DNA of 64,000 bases from Myxococcaceae bacterium (GCA_016793095.1 JAEUJQ010000051.1:1-64000); one strand, 5' to 3'. Positions 28,649-37,332 are shown, counted from the stretch's first letter. Notes: a model not told the origin generated them from the letters alone. Translations and numbers: made by a program.

Positions 28649-30132
28649 CAGGGAACTCCAGGCTCGAAGGTCAGCCACACGGTGCGTGGAGTCGGGACTC
28701 CTTCACGCCCGACGAGCAGCGCATGCGTGCGGTTGGTCGAGTCGACGAAGACGAACGACGCGATCAGCAGCCCCTCGCCAGAGAACGTCCGGGAAGGCAG
28801 CGACCGCACGGCCGTCTGCGTGAGCGACGCGTGACCAAGCGTCACCAGCAACGGCCCCTGCGTCCGGTCCGGGAACGACTCGACGAGCTGGGTCAGCGCC
28901 ACGAAGTCGCCGCCGTCCACCGAGTCATCCACCGACCGGTAGGGTAGCTGGGGCAAGCGGCCTCCGTAGACGAGGTCGTCGGCAGCGAGCGGTGCGAGCC
29001 TGAACAACACGCCGCACCCCGAGACCAGTTGGCGCCCGTCGTGAGAGAGCCAGAGCTGGTCGCACAGCGGGTACTGCGCTCCGTATCTCGATTCAGTCGC
29101 CGCCAACACTGCACCACCGTCCGAGGCGAGGTCGAGCCGGACCAGACGCTGGAGCAGCGCGCTCGTTGCGTAGAGGCGTGTGCCATCGGGGTGAAGCTGG
29201 AGCTTCGACAGGAAGGAGGCGTCGGAGCGCGTGCCTGTGGTTCCCGTGTCGAGCCGAACCCAGTTCACGCTCCGGTCCGTCGGGTTGCTCCAGTATGCAT
29301 GCGTCTCGCTCGCGGTGATCGCGGTCACGTCGCTGGCCAGCGGCCACCGGGCGATGACGCTGGGAGACGCGCCAGTCAGCGCGATCACCTCGACCTGCGC
29401 GACCTCACCGACGACGACGCGCGAGCCGTCGGGTGTGAAGGCGAGAGACAGGGGGACGCGAGTGACGGGCACTCTGACCATCAGCCCCGTGAGCGCGTCG
29501 ATCAGCTCGACCGCTGGTGTGGGCTCTCTGCCGAGGGCGATGCGATTGGAGGCCCGGTGGGCAGCGACGGCGGTGGGCTGAAAGGGCAGCACCCGACCCG
29601 CCGAGACCACCAGCGGGAAGTTGAGCGTCGTCCCGACTCCTGCGTCGTTGGTGGCCGTCACGCTGACGAGGTGCTGGCCAGCGAGGCGTGCGGTGAACGT
29701 CGGCCGCCCGGTCGTCGCGCCAACGATCGGCTGGCCCTGGCCGTCGGGCCCGGTGACGCTCCAGAGCCAGGCGGCTGGCTCGGGAGTCGCGCTCACCGTG
29801 AACGTGAAGGGGTCTGCCACCACGATGTGGGCAGGGCCTGGAGCCGTCAGCCTGGGCCCAGCTGCACCGCCGGCGTTGCCCGCGCCGCCTCCGACCACCG
29901 TCGTTCCCCCGGCCTGGCCTCCACCTCCCGCAGCGACGAAGCCGCCTCCGAGCGGTACGGGTCCGCACACACATGGGTCGAAGTAGCCGTCTCTTCGGCA
30001 AAGCCGCGATCCTTCGCGCGAGGCCGAACAGGTACAGGGCTGAACGAGGCCTGGTGAGCACAGCTCGATGCAGCCGCTGCTCAGCGCCGAGGCCGAGATC
30101 ACCACCGACATGATGGCCGACGCGGTTCTCAT
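28648..30132 (-). CDS. Lipoprotein with PKD-like domain and beta-propeller-like repeats
   Basis: 494 residues. The signal peptide ends in lipobox LSSGC (Cys21). A short Cys-rich segment (CSPGLVQPCTCSAS, CRRDGYFDPCVCG) and a Gly-rich hinge (about 62-90) follow. Then comes an Ig/PKD-like domain (FTFTVSATPEPAAWLWSVTGP, HLVSVTATNDAG). The rest reads as a seven-bladed propeller with repeated motifs such as LAFTPDGSRVVVG, LQLHPDGTRLYATS and LWLSHDGRQLVSG. It is likely a surface protein with a binding role. It couples to the downstream barrel-like gene by ATGA and is divergent from 30320. Confidence 0.75.
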   Translation of the reverse strand: MRTASAIMSVVISASALSSGCIELCSPGLVQPCTCSASREGSRLCRRDGYFDPCVCGPVPLGGGFVAAGGGGQAGGTTVVGGGAGNAGGAAGPRLTAPGPAHIVVADPFTFTVSATPEPAAWLWSVTGPDGQGQPIVGATTGRPTFTARLAGQHLVSVTATNDAGVGTTLNFPLVVSAGRVLPFQPTAVAAHRASNRIALGREPTPAVELIDALTGLMVRVPVTRVPLSLAFTPDGSRVVVGEVAQVEVIALTGASPSVIARWPLASDVTAITASETHAYWSNPTDRSVNWVRLDTGTTGTRSDASFLSKLQLHPDGTRLYATSALLQRLVRLDLASDGGAVLAATESRYGAQYPLCDQLWLSHDGRQLVSGCGVLFRLAPLAADDLVYGGRLPQLPYRSVDDSVDGGDFVALTQLVESFPDRTQGPLLVTLGHASLTQTAVRSLPSRTFSGEGLLIASFVFVDSTNRTHALLVGREGVPTPRTVWLTFEPGVP

Positions 30133-30319
30133 GCGAACCGCATATCAGTTCTTCGAAGGGTGCCACCTCTGCCGTGGGGTCGTGGGCCGCTTCCCCAACG
30201 AGGAGGCTCTCGAGTCATGAGAGTGCGGTCGCGTGATCGCTGAGGTTCCCCGAGCGTCGTGCGGAACGGTCTTTTCGGTTTCGCCGTTGCTCCCGATGCA
30301 GCACGATGCCCGTGAGCCG

Positions 30320-31186
30320 ATGTCCATCTTCGTTCTCCTTTCGCTGGCCGCGCTCGATGTTCGCTGGGGAACCTCGCCAGACTGCCCGGTCCCCGACTTG
30401 TCTGCATTCACCCGAGGGAATGACGGGAGCGCAGTCGTTCGGATCGGGCCGCTCGGCGGTCGCGCCCCCTCATGGGAAGTCGTCATCACCTTCCTGCGGC
30501 CCTTTCAGGCGAGCCGCCGCCTCGAGGTGAGCTCCTGCGCCGATGCCACCAATGCTGCGCGTGCCTTGTTGACGTTGGGCCTGAACGGCGCCGAGCGCTT
30601 CTTGACCGACGAGGTGTCAGTCGGGCCAACTCCCCCGCCGCCGCCGCTGGTCGAGGCGCCCCTCATCTCGGCGGTGGCCAGAATTGGAGTGGTCGGCGAG
30701 TTCGCGACGCTCCCCTCGCCCGGGGCTCGTGTTCGTCTCGCCGCAGGTGTCCGCGGCCAGACGTTCGAGGGGATGATCGGGGTCCGCGCCGGCTGGCCCG
30801 CGAGCCTCGAGACCGTCGACTCGTTCCCCACCGCTCAGGCCCGCGTCGAGGTGTGGCCGCTCCTGGGCGGAGAGCTGGTGGGGTGCTGGGCTCCGCAGCT
30901 TGGCCGCTTCAGGCTGCGCGGGTGCGCGACCTTTCTTGCCGAGGGGTGGCGGCTCCGGGGCGAAGGCACTCCGGAGACCGCATCGGGCGTGGCGTTTCTC
31001 CTCGGGGCAGGTGCGCAAACAGGAGCGAGTCTTCGACTCGTCGCCGGATTCGAGCTGGGCATGGATCTGGGAGTACGTGTCAACCTCCGCCGCCCCGCGG
31101 CACGGTTCGACATGGTGCAGGTGCTCTCGGCGGGCCCGGTGACCGCCGAGACGGGCGTGTGGTTCGGCTGGTCTCCCGACAGATGA
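30320..31186 (+). CDS. Hypothetical exported protein with barrel-like C-terminal half
   Basis: 288 residues from ATG 30320; other in-frame starts upstream (30233, 30296) lack a leader. A short leader FVLLSLAALDV, an N-terminal domain of about 100 residues (VVRIGPLGG, EVVITFLRPF, CADATNAARALLTLGLNG), a PPPPP linker, then a strand-rich region (RVRLAAGVRGQTFEGMIGVRAGWP, VNLRRPAARF, TAETGVWFGW). This two-part plan (domain, Pro linker, barrel) is seen in several proteins of this window. It lies upstream of an ECF sigma set on the same strand and may be part of it. Confidence 0.6.
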   Translation: MSIFVLLSLAALDVRWGTSPDCPVPDLSAFTRGNDGSAVVRIGPLGGRAPSWEVVITFLRPFQASRRLEVSSCADATNAARALLTLGLNGAERFLTDEVSVGPTPPPPPLVEAPLISAVARIGVVGEFATLPSPGARVRLAAGVRGQTFEGMIGVRAGWPASLETVDSFPTAQARVEVWPLLGGELVGCWAPQLGRFRLRGCATFLAEGWRLRGEGTPETASGVAFLLGAGAQTGASLRLVAGFELGMDLGVRVNLRRPAARFDMVQVLSAGPVTAETGVWFGWSPDR

Positions 31187-31328
31187 GCCGCTCGAAAGAC
31201 GCGCGGGCTTGCTCCGCACCAGGCAGCTTCGCCTCCAGTGCCTCAGACGCGCCCTGCATGGCGAACTCATGGTCAGGCAGTCGGGCGGCTGAGTAGAACC
31301 CAGTGGTCCGCAACCGGCCGGTGCGAGC

Positions 31329-32603
31329 ATGCGTGGAGCCATGGTGAGACCTCTCTTTCTGCTGGTCAGTGCTCTTGGCGCTGCGCTTGCCGTGAATGCC
31401 TGCGTTGATCCTGTCGACGTGGGGAGCATGCGCGGCCTGGACGGGGGGCTCGCAGGCGGTGGCGGCGGGAGTGGAACGACCGGCGGTGGTGGAGGCGGAA
31501 CCCCGACGGGCGGTGGCGGAGGCTCAACTGGCGGCGGAGGCGCGACGGGTGGCGGAGCCGCGACAGGCGGCGGAGGCTCAACTGGCGGCGGAGGCGCGAC
31601 GGGTGGCGGAGCCGCGACGGGCGGCGGAGGCTCAGCGGGCGGAGGCGCGACGGGCGGCGGAGGCGCGACGGGCGGGGGAGGCTCGACGGGCGGCGGAGGC
31701 GCGATGGGCGGCGGAGGCGCGACGGGAGGCGGAGGTGCGACGGGCGGCGGAGGTGCGACGGGCGGCGGAGGCTCTGCAGTCGGCGGAGGCTCTGCAGGCG
31801 GCGCGGCGGGAGGCTCGACGGTTGGCGGAGGCTCTGCAGGCGGCGCGGCGGGAAGCTCGACGGCTGGCGGAGGTGCGACGGCTGGCGGAGGCGCGACGGG
31901 CGGCGGAGCCTCAACGGGCGGCGGAGGCTCGACGGGCGGCGGAGGCCCAACGGGCGGCGGCGCCTCAACGGGCGGCGGGGGCTCGACGGGCGGCGGGGGC
32001 TCGACGGGCGGCGGGGGCTCGACGGGCGGCGGAGCACCGACAGGCGACGGCGGAACGTCGTTCATCGGTCCGCTGCGCTACCGAAGCGCCGCTGACTCGC
32101 CTCTTGCTGATGCGGGCCTGTCGCTCTGGGTGCTCGAGGACATGGAGGATGGGGTCTTCAGTCTCGCTCCCATCTCGGTGGATGCCCTTCGCACGAGCCT
32201 CTACTCAGGACCGCTCGTCGATTCGGTTGACGGCGATGATGGCAATCCGTCCGACGGCGTCTGCACACGCACGACAGGATTCTGCGAGTCCCTGTTCAGC
32301 CCCGTGGGCACCATGGGCATCACCGTCGACTTCCGCTTCACCCCCGGCGGAATGCCCACGCACGCAGGTCTCGTCTGGACCGATGGAGAAGGAGCGGTGT
32401 CCTTCGAGGCCTTCGACGCTGCGGGGAACCGGCTCGGGCTGATTGGGCCGTTCTCGGAGCCAGGGTTTCCCGATGCCCTTGCCCAGAACACCACACCCGA
32501 GGATCGGTTCTTCGGAATCGTCGCCCCGGTTGGCATCTCACGAATCAAGATCACCAACACCCTCGGAGGCATCGAGATCGATCACGTGCAGTACGGACGC
32601 TGA
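31329..32603 (+). CDS. Lipoprotein with very long Gly-rich stalk and C-terminal beta domain
   Basis: 424 residues. The signal peptide ends AVNAC (Cys25), a slightly non-standard lipobox; ATG 31341 is an alternative start. Residues about 37-240 are almost only Gly with Ala, Ser or Thr, in repeats such as GGGGATGGG. The C-terminal 185 residues form a domain with LEDMEDGVFS, DSVDGDDGNPSDG, GITVDFRF, LPTHAG-like MPTHAGLVWTDGEG, EDRFFGIV and ISRIKITNTLGGIEIDHVQYGR. This pattern is common in PEP-CTERM-type extracellular proteins of other phyla. A stalked surface binding domain is the likely design. It is followed by the ECF sigma factor. Confidence 0.8.
   Translation: MRGAMVRPLFLLVSALGAALAVNACVDPVDVGSMRGLDGGLAGGGGGSGTTGGGGGGTPTGGGGGSTGGGGATGGGAATGGGGSTGGGGATGGGAATGGGGSAGGGATGGGGATGGGGSTGGGGAMGGGGATGGGGATGGGGATGGGGSAVGGGSAGGAAGGSTVGGGSAGGAAGSSTAGGGATAGGGATGGGASTGGGGSTGGGGPTGGGASTGGGGSTGGGGSTGGGGSTGGGAPTGDGGTSFIGPLRYRSAADSPLADAGLSLWVLEDMEDGVFSLAPISVDALRTSLYSGPLVDSVDGDDGNPSDGVCTRTTGFCESLFSPVGTMGITVDFRFTPGGMPTHAGLVWTDGEGAVSFEAFDAAGNRLGLIGPFSEPGFPDALAQNTTPEDRFFGIVAPVGISRIKITNTLGGIEIDHVQYGR
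31440..32050 (+). repeat. Simple coding repeats, GGCGGAGGC-type, 18-24 bp units
   Basis: About 600 bp made of variants of GGCGGCGGAGGCNCGACG, with local higher-order duplication; for example a block with TCTGCAGTCGGCGGAGG and GGCGCGGCGGG appears twice near 31773-31860. All units are multiples of three. Length is likely to vary between strains by slippage or recombination. Confidence 0.9.
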
Positions 32604-32643
32604 CTCTCAGGATCATCGAAGGGTTGCTTCGTCCAGCGGGGCT

Positions 32644-32672
32644 GGAACCGGGCGGCTGGGGCCTGGCGGGTT
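32644..32672 (+). promoter_or_regulatory. Candidate ECF-type promoter before the sigma factor gene
   Basis: GGAACC at 32644-32649 is the classic -35 element of ECF sigma factors and sits 38 bp before the ATG of an ECF gene. A GTT at 32670-32672 is a possible part of the -10, but the spacing (20 bp) is longer than usual. If real, it suggests autoregulation. Confidence 0.35.
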
Positions 32673-32686
32673 GAAAGGCAACGGGA

Positions 32687-33247
32687 ATGGCGAAGCCAGA
32701 CCACACAGGAGCAGTGGAGGCGCGCGCGAGAGCCATCCAGGCTCAACCAACCACCTTCGAGGAGATCTACGAGGAGCACGTCGAGCGGATCTGGCGCTTC
32801 ATCGAACGCCTCGGCGTTCCCGATCGCCACCTGGACGATGCGACCCAGGACACCTTCGTCATCGCCCATCGGCAGCTCAAGGCGTTCCGCCGCGAGTCCA
32901 GCGTCAGCACCTGGCTGCACGGCATCGCTCTTCGCGTCGCCAAGGACTACCGCCGGCGGGAGGAGCGAAAGGGGGGCTGGCAGGAGCTGTCACCCGAGGC
33001 GAGGGAAGACAGCGCGACACCGTTCGAGCGTGCGGCCAGCCGTGAGCAGCTCGACGTGGTGCTCAAGTTGCTCCAGCACCTCGATGACACCCAGCGCGAG
33101 GTGTTCGTGCTGGTTGAACTGCAGGGTCTGACCGCGCCGGAGGTCGCGGAGCTGACCGAGACGAACGTGAACACAGTTTCGACACGACTGCGGGCCGCGA
33201 GGCTCCGCTTCAACGAGTTGGTGAGCGCCGCCGGGGTGCTTCGATGA
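32687..33247 (+). CDS. ECF RNA polymerase sigma factor
   Basis: 186 residues. Region 2 (FEEIYEEHVERIWRFIERLGVPDRHLDDATQDTFVIAHRQL, with the DDATQDTF core and the FRRESSVSTWLHGIALRVAKDYRRRE segment) and region 4 (LDDTQREVFVLVELQGLTAPEVAELTETNVNTVSTRLRAARLRF) are complete; region 3 is absent as in ECF sigmas. Its TGA overlaps the ATG of the next gene (ATGA), the usual arrangement with a regulator. The surrounding genes encode lipoproteins and barrels, suggesting an envelope regulon. Confidence 0.93.
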   Translation: MAKPDHTGAVEARARAIQAQPTTFEEIYEEHVERIWRFIERLGVPDRHLDDATQDTFVIAHRQLKAFRRESSVSTWLHGIALRVAKDYRRREERKGGWQELSPEAREDSATPFERAASREQLDVVLKLLQHLDDTQREVFVLVELQGLTAPEVAELTETNVNTVSTRLRAARLRFNELVSAAGVLR

Positions 33248-34101
33248 ACGAGCTGAACGAACGCGCGCGGACACTTGTTGACGCCGCGAAACGCCAGGGT
33301 GGGCCGACCGCGATTCGACGAGCACGGCTGACCGCGTCCGTCATGGCGACGACGGCTGGAGCGGCTGTCGCGAGCACGGCGACCGCCACTGCGGCCTCGG
33401 CTGCGGGCGCCACGGGTACAGCCTCGGTCATCAAGCTCGGTCTGATTGGGGTGGCCTCAGTCTGCGCCGGCATCGGTGGCACCTGGGCGATCAGCAAGGC
33501 CGTGGAGGTCCCGCGTCCATCGTCGCCCCCGACTGTCGCCCGCCGTCTCGACGAGCCACGGGCGACTCCGGCCATGGCGCCTCTCGCGCCGTCAGCGGCT
33601 CCGCTCGCCCCGGCTCGGGAACAGAACGAGCCGTCGCCGCCGCCGCCGAGCCTGCCGCCGCCGACGAAACCGCCGACGCCGACGAAACCGCTCACACCAG
33701 CCGCTGACGCCGTCGCGGCGGCCCCCCTGATGCCTCCGCCAACGATGCCCCCGCCCGAGCTCGCAGCGACCGCGCCGACGAGCTCGCCAGAGCGCGCGCC
33801 GTCGACGCGTGCGCTCGAAGAGGACTCGACCGCCGAGGAGGTCCGCGCGCTCTCGCAGGCGACCGACGCGTTGCGCGCTCGCGAGTTCGACCTGGCGCTG
33901 CGTCTCGCCCACACCACGCGGGTCAAGTTCCCTCGCGGCGTGCTGCACGCAGAGCTGACGCTGGTCGAAGTGGATGCGCTCTGCCAGCTCGGACGAGCCG
34001 ACGAGGCTCGAGACGTCGCCGACGGGTTGACGTCACTGGAGCGAACGGGCCTCGTGCTCGATCGCCTCGGGCGCTCCTGTGCGGCACCGGGGAGCCGCTG
34101 A
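33244..34101 (+). CDS. Putative membrane regulator (anti-sigma-like) coupled to ECF sigma
   Basis: 285 residues. The N-terminal 30 residues are charged (NELNERARTLVDAAKRQGG), followed by an Ala-rich stretch and one clear membrane helix (SVIKLGLIGVASVCAGIGGTWAI). Next come about 110 Pro-rich periplasmic residues and a C-terminal helical domain (DALRAREFDLALRLAHTTRVKFPRGVLHAELTLVEVDAL) with TPR character. The cytoplasmic head is short and has no recognisable zinc anti-sigma HxxxCxxC motif. Position and topology suggest a sigma regulator, but this is inference. Confidence 0.65.
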   Translation: MNELNERARTLVDAAKRQGGPTAIRRARLTASVMATTAGAAVASTATATAASAAGATGTASVIKLGLIGVASVCAGIGGTWAISKAVEVPRPSSPPTVARRLDEPRATPAMAPLAPSAAPLAPAREQNEPSPPPPSLPPPTKPPTPTKPLTPAADAVAAAPLMPPPTMPPPELAATAPTSSPERAPSTRALEEDSTAEEVRALSQATDALRAREFDLALRLAHTTRVKFPRGVLHAELTLVEVDALCQLGRADEARDVADGLTSLERTGLVLDRLGRSCAAPGSR

Positions 34102-34239
34102 CGCGGCGCTTTGAGTCTTGAGTGGGGGAGGAACACGTTCGGCGGTGGGTGCCCGCGACGAGGCGGGTGCCCATCGCCGACGTCCACCCACCTTGCGGTC
34201 GGGACAACGGACCCCGGTCGCCTCGGCCACCCAGGGGTC

Positions 34240-35070
34240 ATGATGCGCCTTCTTGGGTTCGGGCTCACGGTCGCTGTGTGTGGATGTGGAGCGCCGCAAC
34301 AACCCGGCACCCTGAGCGTCCAGGTGAGTCCTTCGACCCTCCGAAACAACGGCTCTGCGGCGAAGGTGCGGGTGGCGGCGCTGGTTGGAGACTCAATCGG
34401 GTCGGGCTCGGTGTCGCTGACCGCCTCCATCGGCAGCCTGGACGCCAAGCAGCTCACGCTCGACGGCTTCGGCTCAGCCGAGACCTCGTACCTGTGTGAC
34501 GTCACGCTGAAGCCTGAGTGCCAGGGGAGCGCGCGAATCTCGGCGCAATGGATGAATGGCGCGGAGTTGGTCGAAGCGAGCGCGACGGTGCGGCTGACCG
34601 ACGGCATGGTGATGCGCCCTGCGTGCGACTTCGGAACCGCGCGGAGCACCGCGACGACCTCGACGCTCGACCTGTTCGGGCAGACCGTCTTCTTCAACAA
34701 CGGCGCGGCGCTGCCGGCCGGCCGCTACAGCCTTCGCTACACCGATGGGTGCATGAAGTACGCGTCTGATCAGGGGTGGACCATTCACGCGTACGCCGAT
34801 GGGCGCAGTGCATGGTGGCTGGTGGGTGCGACGCCATCGAGCACCATCGTCATGCCGCCAGGCACGGTCGGCTTCGCGGCGGGCTCGGGCGCGTTCTCAG
34901 CGTTCACTGACTGTGTCGTGGCCAACCGCGCGCTCGCGACGAAGGAGTTCGACTTCGCAGGTGGCGTGCTGGGCATCTGGCTCAGGGACATGCCGTACGC
35001 CGACAACATCGTCGGTGAGGGTGGAAGGAACCCGAGCTGGCAGCTCACCACCGTCGGCTGTGTTCCGTAG
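34240..35070 (+). CDS. Lipoprotein with Ig-like (Big-1-type) domain
   Basis: 276 residues from ATG 34240 (ATG 34243 is equally possible). The leader ends VCGCG, with lipobox Cys near 16. Residues about 25-115 look like a bacterial Ig-like domain (LSVQVSPSTLRNNGSAAKVRVAALVGD, VSLTASIGSLDAKQLTLDGFGSAETSY). The C-terminal part has paired Cys (CDFG, DGCMKY, TDCVV, VGCVP), so probably disulfides, and a beta-rich pattern (AGRYSLRYTDGCM, GWTIHAYADG). It is likely a surface protein with unknown ligand. It follows the ECF regulator on the same strand. Confidence 0.65.
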   Translation: MMRLLGFGLTVAVCGCGAPQQPGTLSVQVSPSTLRNNGSAAKVRVAALVGDSIGSGSVSLTASIGSLDAKQLTLDGFGSAETSYLCDVTLKPECQGSARISAQWMNGAELVEASATVRLTDGMVMRPACDFGTARSTATTSTLDLFGQTVFFNNGAALPAGRYSLRYTDGCMKYASDQGWTIHAYADGRSAWWLVGATPSSTIVMPPGTVGFAAGSGAFSAFTDCVVANRALATKEFDFAGGVLGIWLRDMPYADNIVGEGGRNPSWQLTTVGCVP

Positions 35071-35273
35071 GTCGTCCTCCTCAAGCGCTCAGGCCGCTTC
35101 CGGCAGCGAGACGGGCATTCCCAGCGACCTCGTCGGACCGTACTCAGGATGGGCCTGAGCCGCCCGTCGCGATCGACCCGGCAAACGAGAACAACGGAAT
35201 TCACTCCCTGCGTCCACAAAGCAGGACCCGCGCGTTCTGGCGCGGCCTGCCACCAACCAAACAAGGACACAAC

Positions 35274-35603
35274 ATGCGCCATCTTCTCGTTGCTGCTGCG
35301 ATCGCGTTCTCCCTCACGTCTACTACGGCACTCGCCGGCAATGTCGTGCTGAACATCTCCGGCGTTGGCAGCTTTCCGGACGGAACGGCGTTCATTCTCC
35401 TCTCGTCGCCAGTCCCCGCCGCAGAATCAAGCTGTGGCGACCGGGGGCAGGTTCGGTTCTCGCTCTCAACTGCCGGCGGCGTTGAGATGTACCGGACGGC
35501 ACTTGCGGCCTTCGTTGCTGGGAGGTCCCTGACAGTGAATATCGCCAACTCGAACTCGTGCTTCGGCACTTTCCCTCTGGCCTCATATCTCTTCGTTCAG
35601 TGA
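35274..35603 (+). CDS. Small secreted two-disulfide protein
   Basis: 109 residues. Signal peptide VAAAIAFSLTSTTALA, then about 87 residues with the order strand, Cys (ESSCGDRGQVRF), helix (MYRTALAAFVAGRSLTVNI), Cys (SNSCFGTF). This resembles a widespread class of small exported proteins with a conserved GK/GRxLTV stretch and unknown function. Its GC content is lower than its neighbours. The 200 bp upstream hold no gene. Confidence 0.65.
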   Translation: MRHLLVAAAIAFSLTSTTALAGNVVLNISGVGSFPDGTAFILLSSPVPAAESSCGDRGQVRFSLSTAGGVEMYRTALAAFVAGRSLTVNIANSNSCFGTFPLASYLFVQ

Positions 35604-35695
35604 TGGTTGAAGAATGGGTTGGTGGTGCCGCTCTAGCCAGAAGAACGCCGCATGCGTGGCTTCGCGGACTATCAACAGCACAACAAGGGCACGTC

Positions 35696-36748
35696 ATGAA
35701 ATCAAAGCTCTACAGCGTTGTTGTGTCGTCAGTTCTTCAAGTATCGTCTTTAGCGGCCTGCGAACCAGCAGGCTCCACGGGCGCCACAGTAGAGGCTTCG
35801 CCGGCGTCGAGAATCAGCGACGAGATCGTCAGTGGCGATCCACCCGGGCCCCTCGCCTACAGGCTCGGAGCTGTATTTCTCGGTAACTGCAGTGGCACGC
35901 TCATCACGAATCGACACGTACTCACTGCTGCCCACTGCGCACCCTTTCCAGCCTCAGTCAGTTTCGCGACACCGTTGGGGACGCAGGTCCTGTCCGTGAC
36001 GGCTGCGATGAGTCGAATCACAACGGGCGCGCAAGGTGCCTACGACTTCGCAGTCCTCACGCTCGGGACGGCGGCGGTTGTCGATGGCGCTAGCGACACG
36101 CTTAACCACCGGCTCGACCCAGCGCTTGCCGTTGGTATGCCGGTGTCGTGCCTCGGATTCGGCTGCAACACTCGCAGCTATGGGGCGTGTTTCGGCGCGG
36201 GTGTGCTCCGGCGTGCGGAAATGAGCATCACCGGCATCGCAGGCATGATAGAGACCAGACGAAACAGTAGAGGGCAGGTTGCCAACAGTGGCGACTCGGG
36301 TAGTAGCTGTCATCTTGCGAGTGATAGCGGCGACACTGTTTCAACCTCGCTCATCGGCGTCGAGAGTTATGTCTACTATGATATCTTCGACAGCGATGCT
36401 GTTGTTACTGCTCACTACACGCCTCCGTGGACGACAAAGGCCTGGGTCGAGAGTTTGACGATGTCCAACGTCTCGGTCTCTCTCTCTTTTCGGGCTCCTG
36501 CGTTGGTCACTTCGCTTGCGCCGATAGGCGCACGAGTAGAGACGAGTGGACACACAGAAGACGTAGCCGGCCTGGCGGGCCAGGTACTCACTGCCCCGCG
36601 CTCCGTTCCTCGTTCGGGGCGATTCACTGTGCGCCCCCGAGCAGACGGGTACGCCTGTCGGCCCATCAGTGGTACCGGTCCGATGGACGGCAGTCTTGAA
36701 CTCGACTCGGTCTGCGTTGGTCTTGGAGCCATCTTCGCGGCGCTCTGA
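35696..36748 (+). CDS. Trypsin-like serine protease (S1), lipoprotein
   Basis: 350 residues from ATG 35696. The leader ends SLAAC (Cys22), a good lipobox. The S1 catalytic triad is visible: His80 in LTAAHC, Asp117 in YDFAVL, Ser201 in NSGDSGSSC. The domain ends near 270. A C-terminal region of about 80 residues has VSLSFRAP, GHTEDVAGLAG and further Cys. The base composition is clearly lower in GC than the window average and uses A/T-ending codons (TCA, GTT, ACA), a sign of recent acquisition. The Asp at the base of the S1 pocket is not obvious, so specificity is unclear. Confidence 0.85.
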   Translation: MKSKLYSVVVSSVLQVSSLAACEPAGSTGATVEASPASRISDEIVSGDPPGPLAYRLGAVFLGNCSGTLITNRHVLTAAHCAPFPASVSFATPLGTQVLSVTAAMSRITTGAQGAYDFAVLTLGTAAVVDGASDTLNHRLDPALAVGMPVSCLGFGCNTRSYGACFGAGVLRRAEMSITGIAGMIETRRNSRGQVANSGDSGSSCHLASDSGDTVSTSLIGVESYVYYDIFDSDAVVTAHYTPPWTTKAWVESLTMSNVSVSLSFRAPALVTSLAPIGARVETSGHTEDVAGLAGQVLTAPRSVPRSGRFTVRPRADGYACRPISGTGPMDGSLELDSVCVGLGAIFAAL

Positions 36749-36758
36749 CCTGCACCGA

Positions 36759-36992
36759 CTAACCCAGTACCCCCGCACAGGGGTCGGCCTCGGTGAGCGC
36801 CACCAGCGTCTGGTGGACCGTCGGGGCGCTGACCTCGAAGTGGCGCCGCAGGTCGGCTTCCGCGGCGGCGCGGCCCATCACCACGGAGTACGCGTGGATG
36901 AAGCCGAGGTACTGCCCCTGCTCGTCGGTGAGGGGGCCTTGCTGGGCACGGCGCCGATCGACATGGGTGACGACTTCAGATCTGAGGCGCTC
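36759..36992 (-). pseudogene. Degenerate winged-helix (LexA-type DNA-binding) gene remnant
   Basis: On the minus strand a 77-codon stretch reads LTDEQGQYLGFIHAYSVVMGR, AEADLRRHFEVSAPTVHQTLVAL, then stop TAG at 36759-36761. It resembles a common family of small winged-helix proteins with the core LTxEQGQYLAFIHxYT...PAEADMQRYFRVSPPSVHQMVLTLE. There is no start codon, a TGA lies just upstream at 36993-36995, and the C-terminus departs from the family after VAL. So it is a broken copy. It lies directly downstream of the low-GC protease gene, tail to tail. Confidence 0.6.
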
Positions 36993-37332
36993 TCATTGCT
37001 GTCGTCGTCCAGGCCTGCCGGTGCACGCCGCCGGCGCAGTCTCGGCGAGGGGCAGCTCGTCCTCGGCCCGACGGTGCTGCTGGCGCCCGCGCATATCGAC
37101 CAGAGGTCCTCCGCCGAGCTGATGGCCACCAACGACGGAGAGGCACAGACACCTGGGTTCTGCTGCTGACAGCCCTTCGTCGACCGCCCGCTCAGCTGGT
37201 CGGGAACGGAAACACGGCGCCACGCTCGCGCCGCTGAAGCCGAGCGCTCCCTTCCGTCGCCCCCACGCCGATGATGGCGATGCTCTTCCAGCACGCACGT
37301 CCCGCTGGTCGAGCACGTGGAGCAGGAGCAGA
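36993..37332. other. Intergenic stretch with no convincing gene
   Basis: About 340 bp between the winged-helix remnant and the permease gene. Several long frames are open because of high GC, but none has protein-like composition or a recognisable motif. It could hold further decayed sequence. Confidence 0.5.

Noticed and set aside
31080-31313. A 77-codon minus-strand frame with a helical stretch (ASEALEAKLPGAEQARASFERL)
   Set aside because: It overlaps the end of the barrel-like gene at 30320-31186 and becomes Arg/Pro-rich; no homologous family is known to me. Left out, although a small gene cannot be excluded.
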